Assembly (NCBI GenBank): GCA_035285585.1
Contig: JAYKGU010000107.1
Coordinates: 8,583-72,582 of the forward strand
Direction of reading: 5' to 3'
DNA from: JAYKGU01 sp035285585
Lineage (GTDB): Bacteria > Cyanobacteriota > Cyanobacteriia > CAKZMO01
Length of the DNA stretch: 64,000 nt
Shown here: positions 48,874 through 58,142 of the stretch, in pieces
Position numbering within the stretch: the stretch's first letter is position 1
Layout of the letters: every line of letters begins with the position of its first letter
Program-made: the position numbers and the translations under genes
Notes under the pieces: model-generated
What the model saw: the letters and a program-made list of their open reading frames with translations, nothing else
Told to the model about the DNA's origin: nothing
Databases searched by the model: none

Positions 48874-50205
48874 ATGCTGAAAGCGATTCGTGGTGCCTTT
48901 GTTGATTTTGTCGATGACCCGTTTTATGCCCCAGAGGTTGACAGTGTCCGCTACCTTCCCGATGGGCTGCTGGTGTTGCGGGAAGGACACATTCACGCCT
49001 TTGGCCTCTATGCAGAGTTGGGCGATCGCTACGCCGACGTACCCACTATTCACCACCCCAACCGGCTGGTGCTGCCTGGATTTATCGATACCCACATCCA
49101 CTATCCGCAGACGGAAATGATTGCTGCCTATGGCCATCAGCTTCTGGAGTGGCTGCATCAGTACACGTTTCCCACGGAGACTAAGTTTCGCGATCGCGCC
49201 TATGCCCAGCAGGTGGCCAGCCTGTTCCTGGACGAGCTGTTGCGCAATGGAACTACCACAGCCCTGGTGTTTGCGGCGGTTTACCCCGAGTCGGTGGAGG
49301 CGTTTTTTACAGAGGCGGCCCGGCGGCGGCTGCGCATGATTACGGGCAAGGTGATGATGGATCGCCACGCCCCAGAGTTGCTCTGCGACACGGCAGCGTC
49401 TTCCTACGCAGATAGCAAACGGTTAATTGAAACCTGGCATAACCGAGATCGGCTGCGGTATGCGGTGACTCCCCGCTTTGCCGTCACCTCTACGGAGGAG
49501 CAACTGCGGCTGGCGGGCCAGTTGCTGGAGGAGTTTCCCGATGTTTACCTGCACACCCACCTTTCAGAAAACGTGGACGAGGTGGCCCAGGTGCAGGCGG
49601 TGTTTCCCCACTGCCACGGCTATCTGGATGTTTATGACCGGGCAGGACTGGTGGGCGATCGCTCCATTTTTGCCCATGGGGTGCAGCTCACGGATGCGGA
49701 GTTTAAGCGGCTGGCGGCGGCCCGGTCAGCGATCGCCTTTTGCCCCACTTCCAACCTGTTTCTGGGCAGCGGCCTGTTTCGCATCGAGCAGGCCAAGTCA
49801 GCGGCGCACCCCGTCAAGCTGGGGCTGGGCACCGACATCGGGGCCGGGACGAGCTTTTCGTTACTGCAAACCGCCAACGAAGCCTACAAAGTGGCCCAAC
49901 TCCGGCGGCGCAACCTGTCGCCTTTCCAGGCCCTGTTTCTGGCGACTTTGGGCGGCGCACGGGCGCTCAACCTGGAGGATAAAATTGGCAGCTTTGAGGT
50001 GGGCAAGGAAGCCGACTTCATTGTGCTCAACCCCCAGGCAACCCCAATACTGGCCTTTCGCAACGGCAAGGAACTACCTCAGTCGCTGGCAGAGTTGGGC
50101 GATCGCGCTTTCTCGCTCATAATCATGGGGGGCGATCGCGTGGTCGAAGCCACCTATATTCTGGGAGAGCCGGTCGGGTTCCCGCTTAAAGCGGGACAAA
50201 ATTAA
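48874..50205 (+). CDS. guaD: Guanine deaminase with a repeat-derived C-terminus
   Basis: This 443-residue amidohydrolase deaminates guanine to xanthine. The metal-binding sites are visible: LPGFIDTHIHYPQTEMIAAY (HxH), VYLHTHLSEN, FAHGVQL and GLGTDIGAGTSFSLLQ (Asp). The family-specific PQTEMI segment and PTETKFRD support guanine deaminase over other amidohydrolases. The last residues GFPLKAGQN and the stop codon TAA lie in the family A repeat that starts at 50176; the same tail (SLKAGQD) ends the protein at 41720-42589. The native terminus was probably near EATYILGEPV, so the tail should not affect catalysis. Confidence 0.94.
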   Translation: MLKAIRGAFVDFVDDPFYAPEVDSVRYLPDGLLVLREGHIHAFGLYAELGDRYADVPTIHHPNRLVLPGFIDTHIHYPQTEMIAAYGHQLLEWLHQYTFPTETKFRDRAYAQQVASLFLDELLRNGTTTALVFAAVYPESVEAFFTEAARRRLRMITGKVMMDRHAPELLCDTAASSYADSKRLIETWHNRDRLRYAVTPRFAVTSTEEQLRLAGQLLEEFPDVYLHTHLSENVDEVAQVQAVFPHCHGYLDVYDRAGLVGDRSIFAHGVQLTDAEFKRLAAARSAIAFCPTSNLFLGSGLFRIEQAKSAAHPVKLGLGTDIGAGTSFSLLQTANEAYKVAQLRRRNLSPFQALFLATLGGARALNLEDKIGSFEVGKEADFIVLNPQATPILAFRNGKELPQSLAELGDRAFSLIIMGGDRVVEATYILGEPVGFPLKAGQN

Positions 50206-50258
50206 CGGGACAGTGGGGCGCACAGCGCCCCACTGTCCCGCCTTAAGTTGATACCCCC
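50176..50258. repeat. Family A MITE-like hairpin, short form, copy 5
   Basis: It runs from GGGTTCCCGCTTAAAGCGGG to CGCCTTAAGTTGATACCCCC, with the core palindrome CAGTGGGGCGC / GCGCCCCACTG. It overlaps the 3' end of guaD by 30 bases. Confidence 0.88.
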
Positions 50259-50356
50259 GGTCTACCATCAGGAGCCAGAAGTCAGCTCCCTTCTGAATTC
50301 TGACTCCTGGATTCTGGCTCCCTATCCCACCAGGATTTCTCGGCTTAAATGAATAC
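50259..50356. repeat. Family A repeat, long-form remnant, copy 6
   Basis: It directly follows copy 5. It carries CAGGAGCCAGAAGTCAGC and the inverted CTGAATTCTGACTCCTGG, and ends TCGGCTTAAATGAATACTCCC. Its left terminus is shared with or truncated by copy 5, which suggests nested insertion. Confidence 0.7.
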
Positions 50357-50366
50357 TCCCATAATC

Positions 50367-51476
50367 CTAAATGGTCACAGGGGACTCCACATAAACCGTT
50401 GGCTCCGGTGACCGAAAGGTAATCCCAAAGGACTCCAGCTTCTTTGAAAGGTTCTCGTTGGCCAGCTCCAGCAGGCGCTTACGGAGCTGAATCGAGTTTT
50501 CGTTTGACCCTAGAATGAAAAAGGTGATGCGGGCACGGTTGGCCTTGCCGCCATCGTCCGTGATGAACGCAATGTTGGTGCTGCCGGGGTCGATGCCAAA
50601 TACTGAGTCGGTGGTTTCGCTAATCACCTGCTGCACCAAAGCCCGCTCCTCGCTGTCCAGCCGCTGATCAAAGTCCAGGTAGAGCAGCACCATCACTTTC
50701 TTGGCGCGGGTAATGTTTTCCAACTCCATGCTGATCAGGTTGGAGTTGGGCACGATGAACAAAGTGTTTTTGGCGGAGGCACGGATTTTTGTTGACCGCA
50801 GGCCAATGGACTCCACCCGACCAAGCTGCCCATTGGAAAGGCGAATGTAGTCACCGGGAACAAAGGGGCGATCAAGGTAGAGGACAATGGTACTCAGCAA
50901 CTGCTCCAGAATCTTTTGGGCAGCAAAGGCGACGGCTAAACCGCCGATTCCCAAACTGGCCAGCAGCCCCACAAAGTCGTTAAAGAAAGTCAGGGCCGCA
51001 ATAAAGCCGATGAGCACATTCACAATGGTTTCCACCACCAGCAGCATTTCGTCTACCTGAAAGCCAAACCGCTTCAGCAAATCAATGCCATAGATGCGAA
51101 TAAACTGGCGAAACAGGCGGGAAACTAACCAGGCAATGCTCACAATCACGCCCAGCTTCACCAGCGGTTCAATAAAGCCATAAAAGGTCTGATACTCCTC
51201 CGTTCGCAGCCAGCTCAGAGACCAGTAGACGAGAATCAGCGTTCCAGCGGTACGAAAGGCTCCCTTGATCGGGGCTACTAAATTGTCAAAGACTTCCGAA
51301 AATTGGTGGGGAAGAAAGCGCAGGGCGATCGCCCGAAAGAGGCTGGGGGTATAGCGTCCAATCAACCATGCCCCAATAACAAAGATCATGAAAATTGCGG
51401 GACGGGGGATATCCAGGGAATTGATCCGCAGGAAATCCTCAACCGTTTGAGTAATGGTTTGACCAGTGACATTCAT
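50367..51476 (-). CDS. MscS-family mechanosensitive channel (paralog 1)
   Basis: This small-conductance mechanosensitive channel protein has about 369 residues from ATG 51476. The longer frame starts at TTG inside a repeat and is rejected. It has three to four N-terminal helices and the pore helix region FVGLLASLGIGGLAVAFAAQKILEQ (TM3), followed by the beta domain GDYIRLSNGQLGRVESIGLRSTKIR and VPNSNLISMELENITR. The C-terminal alpha/beta domain ends VYVESPVTI. It releases solutes on hypo-osmotic shock. It is paralogous to the gene at 51661-52872, with the same strand, order and C-terminal motif; the two are separated by a family A repeat. Confidence 0.92.
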   Translation of the reverse strand: MNVTGQTITQTVEDFLRINSLDIPRPAIFMIFVIGAWLIGRYTPSLFRAIALRFLPHQFSEVFDNLVAPIKGAFRTAGTLILVYWSLSWLRTEEYQTFYGFIEPLVKLGVIVSIAWLVSRLFRQFIRIYGIDLLKRFGFQVDEMLLVVETIVNVLIGFIAALTFFNDFVGLLASLGIGGLAVAFAAQKILEQLLSTIVLYLDRPFVPGDYIRLSNGQLGRVESIGLRSTKIRASAKNTLFIVPNSNLISMELENITRAKKVMVLLYLDFDQRLDSEERALVQQVISETTDSVFGIDPGSTNIAFITDDGGKANRARITFFILGSNENSIQLRKRLLELANENLSKKLESFGITFRSPEPTVYVESPVTI

Positions 51477-51519
51477 GGTGAAAGCAGGGATGAAAGGCTG
51501 GAATCCAGGGTGTTCAGAT

Positions 51520-51660
51520 GGGGGTATCAACTTAAGGTGGGAAATCCTGGTTGGACAGGAGCCAGAATCCAGGAGTCAGAATTCTGGAGAGAGCTGACTT
51601 CTGGCTCCTAACTCCTGAATTCTATTCTTGGGAAAGCGTCCCGCCTTACGCTGATACCCT
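51520..51660. repeat. Family A MITE-like hairpin, long form, copy 7
   Basis: It begins GGGGGTATCAACTTAAGGTGGG and ends CCCGCCTTACGCTGATACCC. The core holds AATCCAGGAGTCAGAATTC and inverted CTAACTCCTGAATTC. It sits exactly between the stop codon of one mscS gene (TGA, 51661-51663) and the start region of the other. Confidence 0.88.
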
Positions 51661-52872
51661 TCAGATAGTAATGGGAGAATCGACGTAAATGGTCGGTTCT
51701 TCGATATCAAAGGCGATACCGTATTCGGTCAACTGCTGGGTAATTTGCTGGTTGGCAAAGTCGAGCACCTGCCGCCGCAGCTCCATGGAAACCTCCCCTG
51801 ACCCCAGGATGAAAAACGTCACCTGCACCTGGGTGCGATCCAGCCCCGGCATTTTGCGAAAGGCCACGTCCGTACTGCGGGGGTCGATGCCAAAGATGTC
51901 GTTGGTACTTTCTAAAATCACCTGGCGAATCAGGGCGCGTTCCTCTTCGGGAATCTGCCGATACAGGTTGAGGTAGATGATGGCCATCACCTTTTTCGCC
52001 CCTGTAAAGTTCTCGATATTAATCTGCGTGAGGGAGCTGTTGGGCACCACCATCAGAGTACCTTTGCCGGAGGTGCGAATTTTGGTAGAGCGCAGGCCAA
52101 TGGACTCCACCCGGCCAAAGGTGCCATCCGGCAGGCCGATGTAGTCATCCACAATAAAGGGGCGATCGAGATAGAGCACGATGCCTCCCAAAAGCTGCTC
52201 CAGGGTTTTCTGCGCGGCAAAGGCCACCGCCAGACCGCCAATGCCCAGACTGGCGACCAGGCCAAACACGTTGATCTGATGGGTCTGGGCAAAGATAATG
52301 ACCGCCAGCACCACGATCACCGCATTGGCGGAAAACTTTGCCAGAATCAAAATTTCGCTGTTGAGCCTGCGCCCTTCTTTGACCACCGCATCCAGCAGAT
52401 AGAGGTCAAAAAACCGCTTGAACAGGTTGGACGCCAGCCAGCTCACGGTAATGGTTAGGGCGAGGCTGACGGGAATTTCCAGTGCCGGATACCAGGGCGA
52501 TCGCGGCAGCAAAGACACCACCAGATCCAGCACCAGCAGGGCGATCGCTCCCACCGCTAACCCCCGATAGGGCTGCAAAGACTCCTGGAGCAACTGCCAG
52601 GTCGTCCTGGTGGGGGGACGAGAGTGGCCGTTGCGGGTGACCAGGGTGCGGATGGTTGGGGTAGTGGAAGGATGGGTGGACGGGTGAGGGGATACCTGGG
52701 GTTGGGGCGATCGCCCTTCTGCCTGAACCCATTTCAAAATACCGCCGAGGAGGGCAGGGATAAAACGGTTTAGAAGGAGGGTGGCGATCGCCGTCAGGCC
52801 AACGATGATGGTAATTTGCAAGGATGGACTGAGGGTAACTTCGGGGAGGGTTGGGGTTGGGAAAGTGGTCAT
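51661..52872 (-). CDS. MscS-family mechanosensitive channel (paralog 2)
   Basis: This 403-residue channel has an N-terminal helix (LQITIIVGLTAIATLLLNRF) and a poorly ordered stretch with tandem PST/HPST residues (about 50-90). Three further helices follow, then the MscS core: NVFGLVASLGIGGLAVAFAAQ, DYIGLPDGTFGRVESIGLRS and VPNSSLTQINIENFTGAKKV. It ends IYVDSPITI. It is about 60% like the downstream paralog by eye over the core, indicating tandem duplication. The linker DNA carries GGATGGGTGGACGGGTG minisatellite-like sequence. Role: osmotic safety valve in the plasma membrane. Confidence 0.92.
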   Translation of the reverse strand: MTTFPTPTLPEVTLSPSLQITIIVGLTAIATLLLNRFIPALLGGILKWVQAEGRSPQPQVSPHPSTHPSTTPTIRTLVTRNGHSRPPTRTTWQLLQESLQPYRGLAVGAIALLVLDLVVSLLPRSPWYPALEIPVSLALTITVSWLASNLFKRFFDLYLLDAVVKEGRRLNSEILILAKFSANAVIVVLAVIIFAQTHQINVFGLVASLGIGGLAVAFAAQKTLEQLLGGIVLYLDRPFIVDDYIGLPDGTFGRVESIGLRSTKIRTSGKGTLMVVPNSSLTQINIENFTGAKKVMAIIYLNLYRQIPEEERALIRQVILESTNDIFGIDPRSTDVAFRKMPGLDRTQVQVTFFILGSGEVSMELRRQVLDFANQQITQQLTEYGIAFDIEEPTIYVDSPITI

Positions 52873-53406
52873 GGTCGGCGGATCAGCACTGAAACGAACA
52901 CGAAAGGTGAATCTAACTAACGGTGGATGTCTTTTCTTTCTTATCGTAGATTCACCCTTTCGCGCCTCTATCGCTCTGGGGAAATATTAGTCGCGCCCTG
53001 GCGATCGCCCCCGCCGAAGCAATGCGTCTTCTACGTTTCTACATCAGCATCAGCACACATCCGCCAACCGCTAGGAGAAACAGCAGCAAAATACGCTGAA
53101 CTCCCACCGTACATCGAACAACCAGGGCGATCGCCAAAAACCACTCTAAACCAGACATATTGAACTCTAATCCACTGATAGTTGATTTGTACTATTCAGA
53201 AGATTAGGCCGCCATCGGGACAGGTTTATTTTTTGCCATGAAATCCCCAATCTGAGTCGCTGCCATTGGGGCCATCCCCGGTCGGGGAGCGGACATCATA
53301 AACGGACATCATAGGAAAAGACATTCCATCGGCACGTACTAAAACTGAGGAGGGCGTGTAAACTGTTAAACTGTATTACTAATGAGTAAGTTTTGCATAG
53401 GCTGAG
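52873..53406. other. Spacer between mscS and cytM
   Basis: About 530 bases. It contains a possible 39-codon minus-strand ORF (separate entry) and two HIP1 sites. Otherwise no gene is supported. The cytM promoter should be in 53200-53400; TGTTAAACTGTATTACTAAT near 53363 is AT-rich and could contain the -10, but this is not secure. Confidence 0.4.
53039..53158 (-). CDS. Possible small hydrophobic peptide
   Basis: A 39-codon frame from ATG 53158 to TAG 53039-53041. It begins MSGLEWFLAIALVV and ends with a hydrophobic segment ILLLFLLAVGGCVLMLM, so two membrane spans are possible. There is only a weak AGAG upstream. It contains a HIP1 site, which is common in cyanobacterial coding DNA. I do not recognise it, and it may be a chance frame. 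Confidence 0.25.
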   Translation of the reverse strand: MSGLEWFLAIALVVRCTVGVQRILLLFLLAVGGCVLMLM

Positions 53407-53799
53407 TTGACGAAAGAGCTGTTGAACGAGCAAGCAACACCAAGCGCTGATATGATCATCCAGGGTTTAGCCCTGGGCATATTGGTGATTTTGTTTGCTA
53501 TTCTGGTCTTCCTGGTGGGCGTGTATCAGTTCCGATACGCCGACCCCTACATCCGTGACGTGCTCGCCATCCAGGGCGATCCGGTTCAAGGCCATGCTAT
53601 TTTCCAGATGAACTGTGCCAGTTGCCATGGGCTGTATGCCGATGGCCGGGTGGGGCCAAGCCTGCACGACATCTCTAGCCGTAAGTCGCGGGTAGCCCTC
53701 ATTCGTCAGGTCACAAGCGGCAAAACGCCCCCCATGCCCCAGTTTCAGCCCAGTCCTAGCGAGATGGCTGACTTGCTGGAATATTTGCAAACTTTGTAA
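53407..53799 (+). CDS. cytM: Cytochrome cM
   Basis: This membrane-anchored c-type cytochrome of 130 residues from TTG 53407, or 115 from ATG 53452, matches cyanobacterial CytM. CytM modulates electron flow between photosynthesis and respiration under stress or dark heterotrophy. The signal-anchor helix is GLALGILVILFAILVFLVGVYQF. The haem site is NCASCHGLYADGRVGPSLHD (CxxCH near residues 74-78), and the axial Met is in KTPPMPQFQPSPSEMADLL. The TTG is the first start after an in-frame TAG and gives a longer cytoplasmic leader; no ribosome site decides between them. It is monocistronic. Confidence 0.9.
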   Translation: MTKELLNEQATPSADMIIQGLALGILVILFAILVFLVGVYQFRYADPYIRDVLAIQGDPVQGHAIFQMNCASCHGLYADGRVGPSLHDISSRKSRVALIRQVTSGKTPPMPQFQPSPSEMADLLEYLQTL

Positions 53800-54395
53800 G
53801 CGCTGGCAAACTCCCACTCAAAGTGGGACAGGATTAGCGACGAATTGAGAGGATGTCTGAGAAGTCTGTCCTTGAGTAGCAAAGCTCACTGGAGTCCATA
53901 AACTGCCCATAAACTGAGCATCGAGCTGTTGGGGTGCCCCCCGACGATGGCTTTGTTTACTTTGGCTACCTGCCCAATTACAGAAACTTCAGAATTTCTT
54001 TGTAATTAAGCCCACCGCAACGCTGGGCAGGTATTTTCCATGAATTTGTATTTCCCGATTTTTTCCCCATGATTCAGTAATATCGGGATGCACGGAACTG
54101 AACACATTTCCTGGCATTTCGACCACAGTAGATTCTCTAAAAGAAATATCGTAGTATATTTTAGAACCTGGGACATCTACGTAGTGCAAGTGATGTATTG
54201 CAGCGATCGCCAATGGTGTCTTCCGTATGTATACCGAAGGAATTGCTGACAAATGGCTGAACTTCACATTGGGAGCGATCGCCCCCAGGCATTGAGTCAG
54301 CCCCAAACGGTCATGGGCTTGCTTGTGGTTGCTCCAGGCACTGTGCCGTCCAGTTTATTTCTTGAAATCGTCTACTTAACAGGAGCTGAGCGACT
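53800..54395. other. Spacer between cytM and the first RTX gene
   Basis: It starts with a family A half copy, AACTCCCACTCAAAGTGGGACAGGATTAG (about 53810-53840). A minus-strand frame of 105 codons (53989-54306) reads partly protein-like (VDVPGSKIYYDISFRESTVV, ending GLITKKF) but matches nothing I know and is not promoted to a gene. The RTX ribosome site AGGAG lies at 54381-54385. Confidence 0.45.
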
Positions 54396-57300
54396 GTGCA
54401 TCCTATCACGAATACTTCAACTCTACCGTCAAGCTATCCTTTCTGTAGTCCCATGAATCAAACAAATTTGCACTCGCCCGCTGGAGGCCGTGCCCTACAT
54501 TATTCATACCCGCCCAATGCAACAACTCTTGTTGTTTTTGATACTAAAGTTAACGACTATCTCTCTTTGACTGCCGGGGTTCGCGCGGATGCCGCTGTTC
54601 TCATCCTCCATCCCGACCAGGACGGTGTGCAGCAGATCACCCAGGCTCTCCAGGCATCACCCTCTGTTCAAAGACTTCATATTGTCGCCCACGGCGCACC
54701 CGGTTCGGTTGAGTTGGGCGATCGCCCCCTCAGCCTCACAACCCTGAAGGATTACCTCTGGGAACTACAGCACTGGTTTACAGACCGCTCCACACCAGAT
54801 CGTTGTTCCATCTCACTCTATGGCTGTCAGGTTGGCGCTGGGGATGCGGGCGCGGAATTTTTGCAAGCCCTGCACCAGATTACAGGTGCCAGTATTGCCG
54901 CTTCGACGACGCTGGTCGGAAATGCCGCCCTGGGGGGTAATTGGGAACTGGACGCCACGGTAGGGACGCCAGAAAAGGGGTTGGCGATCGCCCCCGATAC
55001 CCGCGACGCTTACACTGGAGTGCTCGTGAGCCTCACCTTTGAAAATCCAGTTCTTGAATCTGGCCCTGGTACAGGCCTGCAGGTAGGGGCTGTCTATCGC
55101 TACACCGGGGTCGCTACCGATCCAGATACTGGAGCAGTGCTGGATGCCCTGATAACGATTGAAGCGTTTAATGGTGGCGCAACGGTTGCCAATATCGATG
55201 CGACCCCCCTGCCTGACTTTACAAGTGCTTTTCAGCCTTCGATTCGAGGCAATGGTCCCGAGTCCAGTGTGGATTTCCTGATCGAATTTGTTGTATCAGG
55301 CACCAACACCCCCGTCATTGCTCCTGATTTCCCGGCAATTGTGCTGGACTTAGATGGCAGCGGTGGCAGTGCCACCAACACCGGACGGGAGTTTGCTGAG
55401 CTAAGCTCAGTTGCTGCCGTAACCACCCTCCAGGACAGCCTCGTGACTGTCGAGCCTTCCCTCGCCTTTGGCGCATCGGGACGGCGGTTCCTCGGCGCTG
55501 AGCAGAACTTCGATTTTGGGAACAATGAAGATGGCATTGATGCCAGATTGGCGGTGGCGATTGGTTACACGGGGGTTTCGTCTTTTAGACTGCGAGCAGG
55601 CGTCCTGGATGCTGAGACGGCTCCTAATAATATGGGCAACCGCCTGTTTGCAATTTCTTTTGACGAGTCGCTGCTGCCTCAAATTACTCCCCCCGTTATC
55701 GTCCCGGTCAATGCTCCTCCTGCTCCGGACGACGATGCCGCCACCACTAGCGTTAATGTGCCGGTCACGATTCCCATCCTGGTAGGAGACTCCGACCCAG
55801 AAGACGGGGCACTCACCGTCACCAACATTACCTTGCTCAATGGCGTTACCGCTACGGTCGGTACCCCTGTGAGTCTGCCATCGGGGGCAACGGTTACCCT
55901 CAACGCCAACGGCACGGTTACCTATGTCCCCCCCGCTGGCTTTGTCGGCACCGAAGCATTTCCCTATACGGTAACCGACAGCGGTGGGATCAATCGCTCG
56001 GCAACGGTCACCGTTACCGTTCAAGATGGCCCGCCGGTCAATACTCCCCCCGTAGCAACCAACGATACCGCCTCTTATCTCCCGAATACGCCCGTTACCC
56101 TCGACCTGCTGGCAAACGATACGGATAACGAAGACCCCAATAACGTTCCAGCTGGGGGGATCACTGCCATCAATGGCACTCCCATTGCCGTTGGTCAGTC
56201 CGTTACCTTGCCCTCTGGCAGTGTGGTGCTGCTCAACGCCGATGGCACGGTGACCTACACCCCTGCTCCAGGGCAGACGGGGGTTGAGGAGTTTTCTTAC
56301 ACCATTACTGACAGCGGTGAAGCAACCGATACGGCGATCGCCACCCTTACCCCTGGAGATGATGGTGGCCCCTTCCCCCCCACTGCCACCAACGATACCG
56401 CCGGTACGTCCCCGGATACCCCCGTCACCCTTAACCTTTTGGGCAACGACACCGACCCCGAAGACGGCATTCCAGGGGGCGGCATTACCCAGATCAACGG
56501 TGTCGATATTGTTCCAGGAACGCCAGCAACGCTGCCTTCTGGTGGCATAGTACTGCTTAATAACGATGGTACCGTCACCTATACGCCTCCCGCAGGCTTT
56601 CTGGGGGTCGAGACGTTCACTTATACGGTGGCGGATAGCGACGGGTTAACCAGCACCGCTAACGTGAGTGTCACCGTCTCAGCCACCGACACCGACGGAG
56701 ATGGTATTCCCGATGCCATTGACATTGACGACGACAACGATGGCATTCCCGACACCGTTGAAGAAATGGGCAGCCCCGACCTGGATACCGACGGGGACGG
56801 CATTCCCGATCGCCTCGATTTGGATAGCGACAACGACGGCATTCTCGATGTTGAGGAAGCCGGTCACGATGTGGGCGACCCGGATGGTGACGGGCGGCTG
56901 GATGGCCCTTATGGCCCCAATGGTCTTGCCGATATTGTAGAAACTGCTCCCGAAAGCGACCTGATCAACTACATTGTGGTCGACACTGACGGTGATGGCG
57001 TGCGCGACTTCCAGGACCTGGATAGCGACAACGACGGCATCACAGATGTGGTAGAAGGGAGTGCCACTGGTCAGAACCCCGACCCCGATGGCGATGGCAT
57101 CATCGGCACAGGCACGCCCGTGGACACCGATGGCGACGGCATCGCCGACGATGTAGATCCCGACAATGGCGGTACCCCCTCTCCCGTCCCCGATACCGAT
57201 GGCGACGGCAAGAAAGACTACCGGGATATCGATACCGACAATGACGGCATTTTTGACCTGATAGAGCAGGGCGGCGGCTACCCAGACACCAATGGGGATG

Positions 57301-58142
57301 GCGTCGTAGATGGCGTGGACACCGATGGCGACGGCATTCTAGATCCGGTTGATGAAGCTGAAGGAAGCTTTGGCAGCGCACCCTTGTCCATTCCCTTCCC
57401 CCCCGATACTGATGGCAGCGGCATTCCAGATTGGCGCGAATTGCCCATCAATACTACGGGAACTCCTGGGCCGGATGTCATTGTTGGCGGTGCGGGCGAC
57501 AATGTCCTCAATGGCTTCAGCGACCCGGATATCCTTACGGGTGGAAACGGCAACGATCGCATCAATGGCGGTAGTGATTCGGATGTGCTCACCGGTGGCG
57601 CAGGCGATGACCTGATCAATGGGGGGAGCGGCAGGGACCGCATGGACGGCGGCAGCGGCAACGACGCCATGAACGGTGGCAGCGGCAACGACATCATGCT
57701 GGGCCGCAGCGGTAATGACATCATGAGCGGTGGCCGAGGTCGCGACCTGATGCGCGGTGGCAGCGGACGGGACGAGATGAGCGGTGATGCTGGACGAGAT
57801 GCCCTTTTCGGCGAAGGCGGGCGGGACATCATCGACGGCGGGCGTGGTGGTGACACGATCGTCGGTGGCTTCGGAGCTGATCAGCTAATGGGTGGTCAGG
57901 GGCGCGATCGCTTCGTCTATGAAAGCATCCGCGACTTTGGCGACACCATCCTGGACTTCGAAATCGTCAAAGACATCCTGGTCTTCAACATCAACGGCAT
58001 TGACTCCCTGGACGATCTGGTGCTTCGCCAACAGGGGAGCAACACCCTGGTACAGGCCCGCACCGGAGGGGGACTACGGGAAGTGGCAACCCTGATTGCC
58101 GTGGAAGCCGACACGCTGGACGCTGCGAACTTCAGTTTCTAA
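54396..58142 (+). CDS. Large RTX-type calcium-binding surface/secreted protein with DUF4347 and Ig-like repeats
   Basis: This 1248-residue acidic protein starts at GTG 54396 with AGGAG 10 bases upstream; ATG 54453 is the alternative. Order: DUF4347 (about 45-205, RLHIVAHGAPGSVELGDRPL and LYGCQVGAGDAG); a beta domain (about 207-430); three to four Ig/cadherin-like repeats with PVTLDLLANDTD-type starts (about 440-765). DxDxDGxxD calcium repeats follow (about 768-1020), then RTX nonapeptides GGxGxDxxx (about 1030-1180) and a C-terminal RTX secretion-type domain. There is no Sec signal, consistent with type I secretion. It is probably an adhesin or matrix protein. It converges on a second RTX gene. 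Confidence 0.9.
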   Translation: MHPITNTSTLPSSYPFCSPMNQTNLHSPAGGRALHYSYPPNATTLVVFDTKVNDYLSLTAGVRADAAVLILHPDQDGVQQITQALQASPSVQRLHIVAHGAPGSVELGDRPLSLTTLKDYLWELQHWFTDRSTPDRCSISLYGCQVGAGDAGAEFLQALHQITGASIAASTTLVGNAALGGNWELDATVGTPEKGLAIAPDTRDAYTGVLVSLTFENPVLESGPGTGLQVGAVYRYTGVATDPDTGAVLDALITIEAFNGGATVANIDATPLPDFTSAFQPSIRGNGPESSVDFLIEFVVSGTNTPVIAPDFPAIVLDLDGSGGSATNTGREFAELSSVAAVTTLQDSLVTVEPSLAFGASGRRFLGAEQNFDFGNNEDGIDARLAVAIGYTGVSSFRLRAGVLDAETAPNNMGNRLFAISFDESLLPQITPPVIVPVNAPPAPDDDAATTSVNVPVTIPILVGDSDPEDGALTVTNITLLNGVTATVGTPVSLPSGATVTLNANGTVTYVPPAGFVGTEAFPYTVTDSGGINRSATVTVTVQDGPPVNTPPVATNDTASYLPNTPVTLDLLANDTDNEDPNNVPAGGITAINGTPIAVGQSVTLPSGSVVLLNADGTVTYTPAPGQTGVEEFSYTITDSGEATDTAIATLTPGDDGGPFPPTATNDTAGTSPDTPVTLNLLGNDTDPEDGIPGGGITQINGVDIVPGTPATLPSGGIVLLNNDGTVTYTPPAGFLGVETFTYTVADSDGLTSTANVSVTVSATDTDGDGIPDAIDIDDDNDGIPDTVEEMGSPDLDTDGDGIPDRLDLDSDNDGILDVEEAGHDVGDPDGDGRLDGPYGPNGLADIVETAPESDLINYIVVDTDGDGVRDFQDLDSDNDGITDVVEGSATGQNPDPDGDGIIGTGTPVDTDGDGIADDVDPDNGGTPSPVPDTDGDGKKDYRDIDTDNDGIFDLIEQGGGYPDTNGDGVVDGVDTDGDGILDPVDEAEGSFGSAPLSIPFPPDTDGSGIPDWRELPINTTGTPGPDVIVGGAGDNVLNGFSDPDILTGGNGNDRINGGSDSDVLTGGAGDDLINGGSGRDRMDGGSGNDAMNGGSGNDIMLGRSGNDIMSGGRGRDLMRGGSGRDEMSGDAGRDALFGEGGRDIIDGGRGGDTIVGGFGADQLMGGQGRDRFVYESIRDFGDTILDFEIVKDILVFNINGIDSLDDLVLRQQGSNTLVQARTGGGLREVATLIAVEADTLDAANFSF

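Noticed and set aside
53989..54306. A 105-codon minus-strand frame between cytM and the RTX gene
   Set aside because: Part of the translation looks protein-like, but there is no ribosome site or recognisable family. Left as an open possibility only.
57600..57780. GGSGRD segments in the RTX protein resembling the HetR inhibitor motif RGSGR
   Set aside because: The exact RGSGR pentapeptide is not present (it reads RGGSGR and NGGSGR), and these are ordinary RTX nonapeptide repeats.
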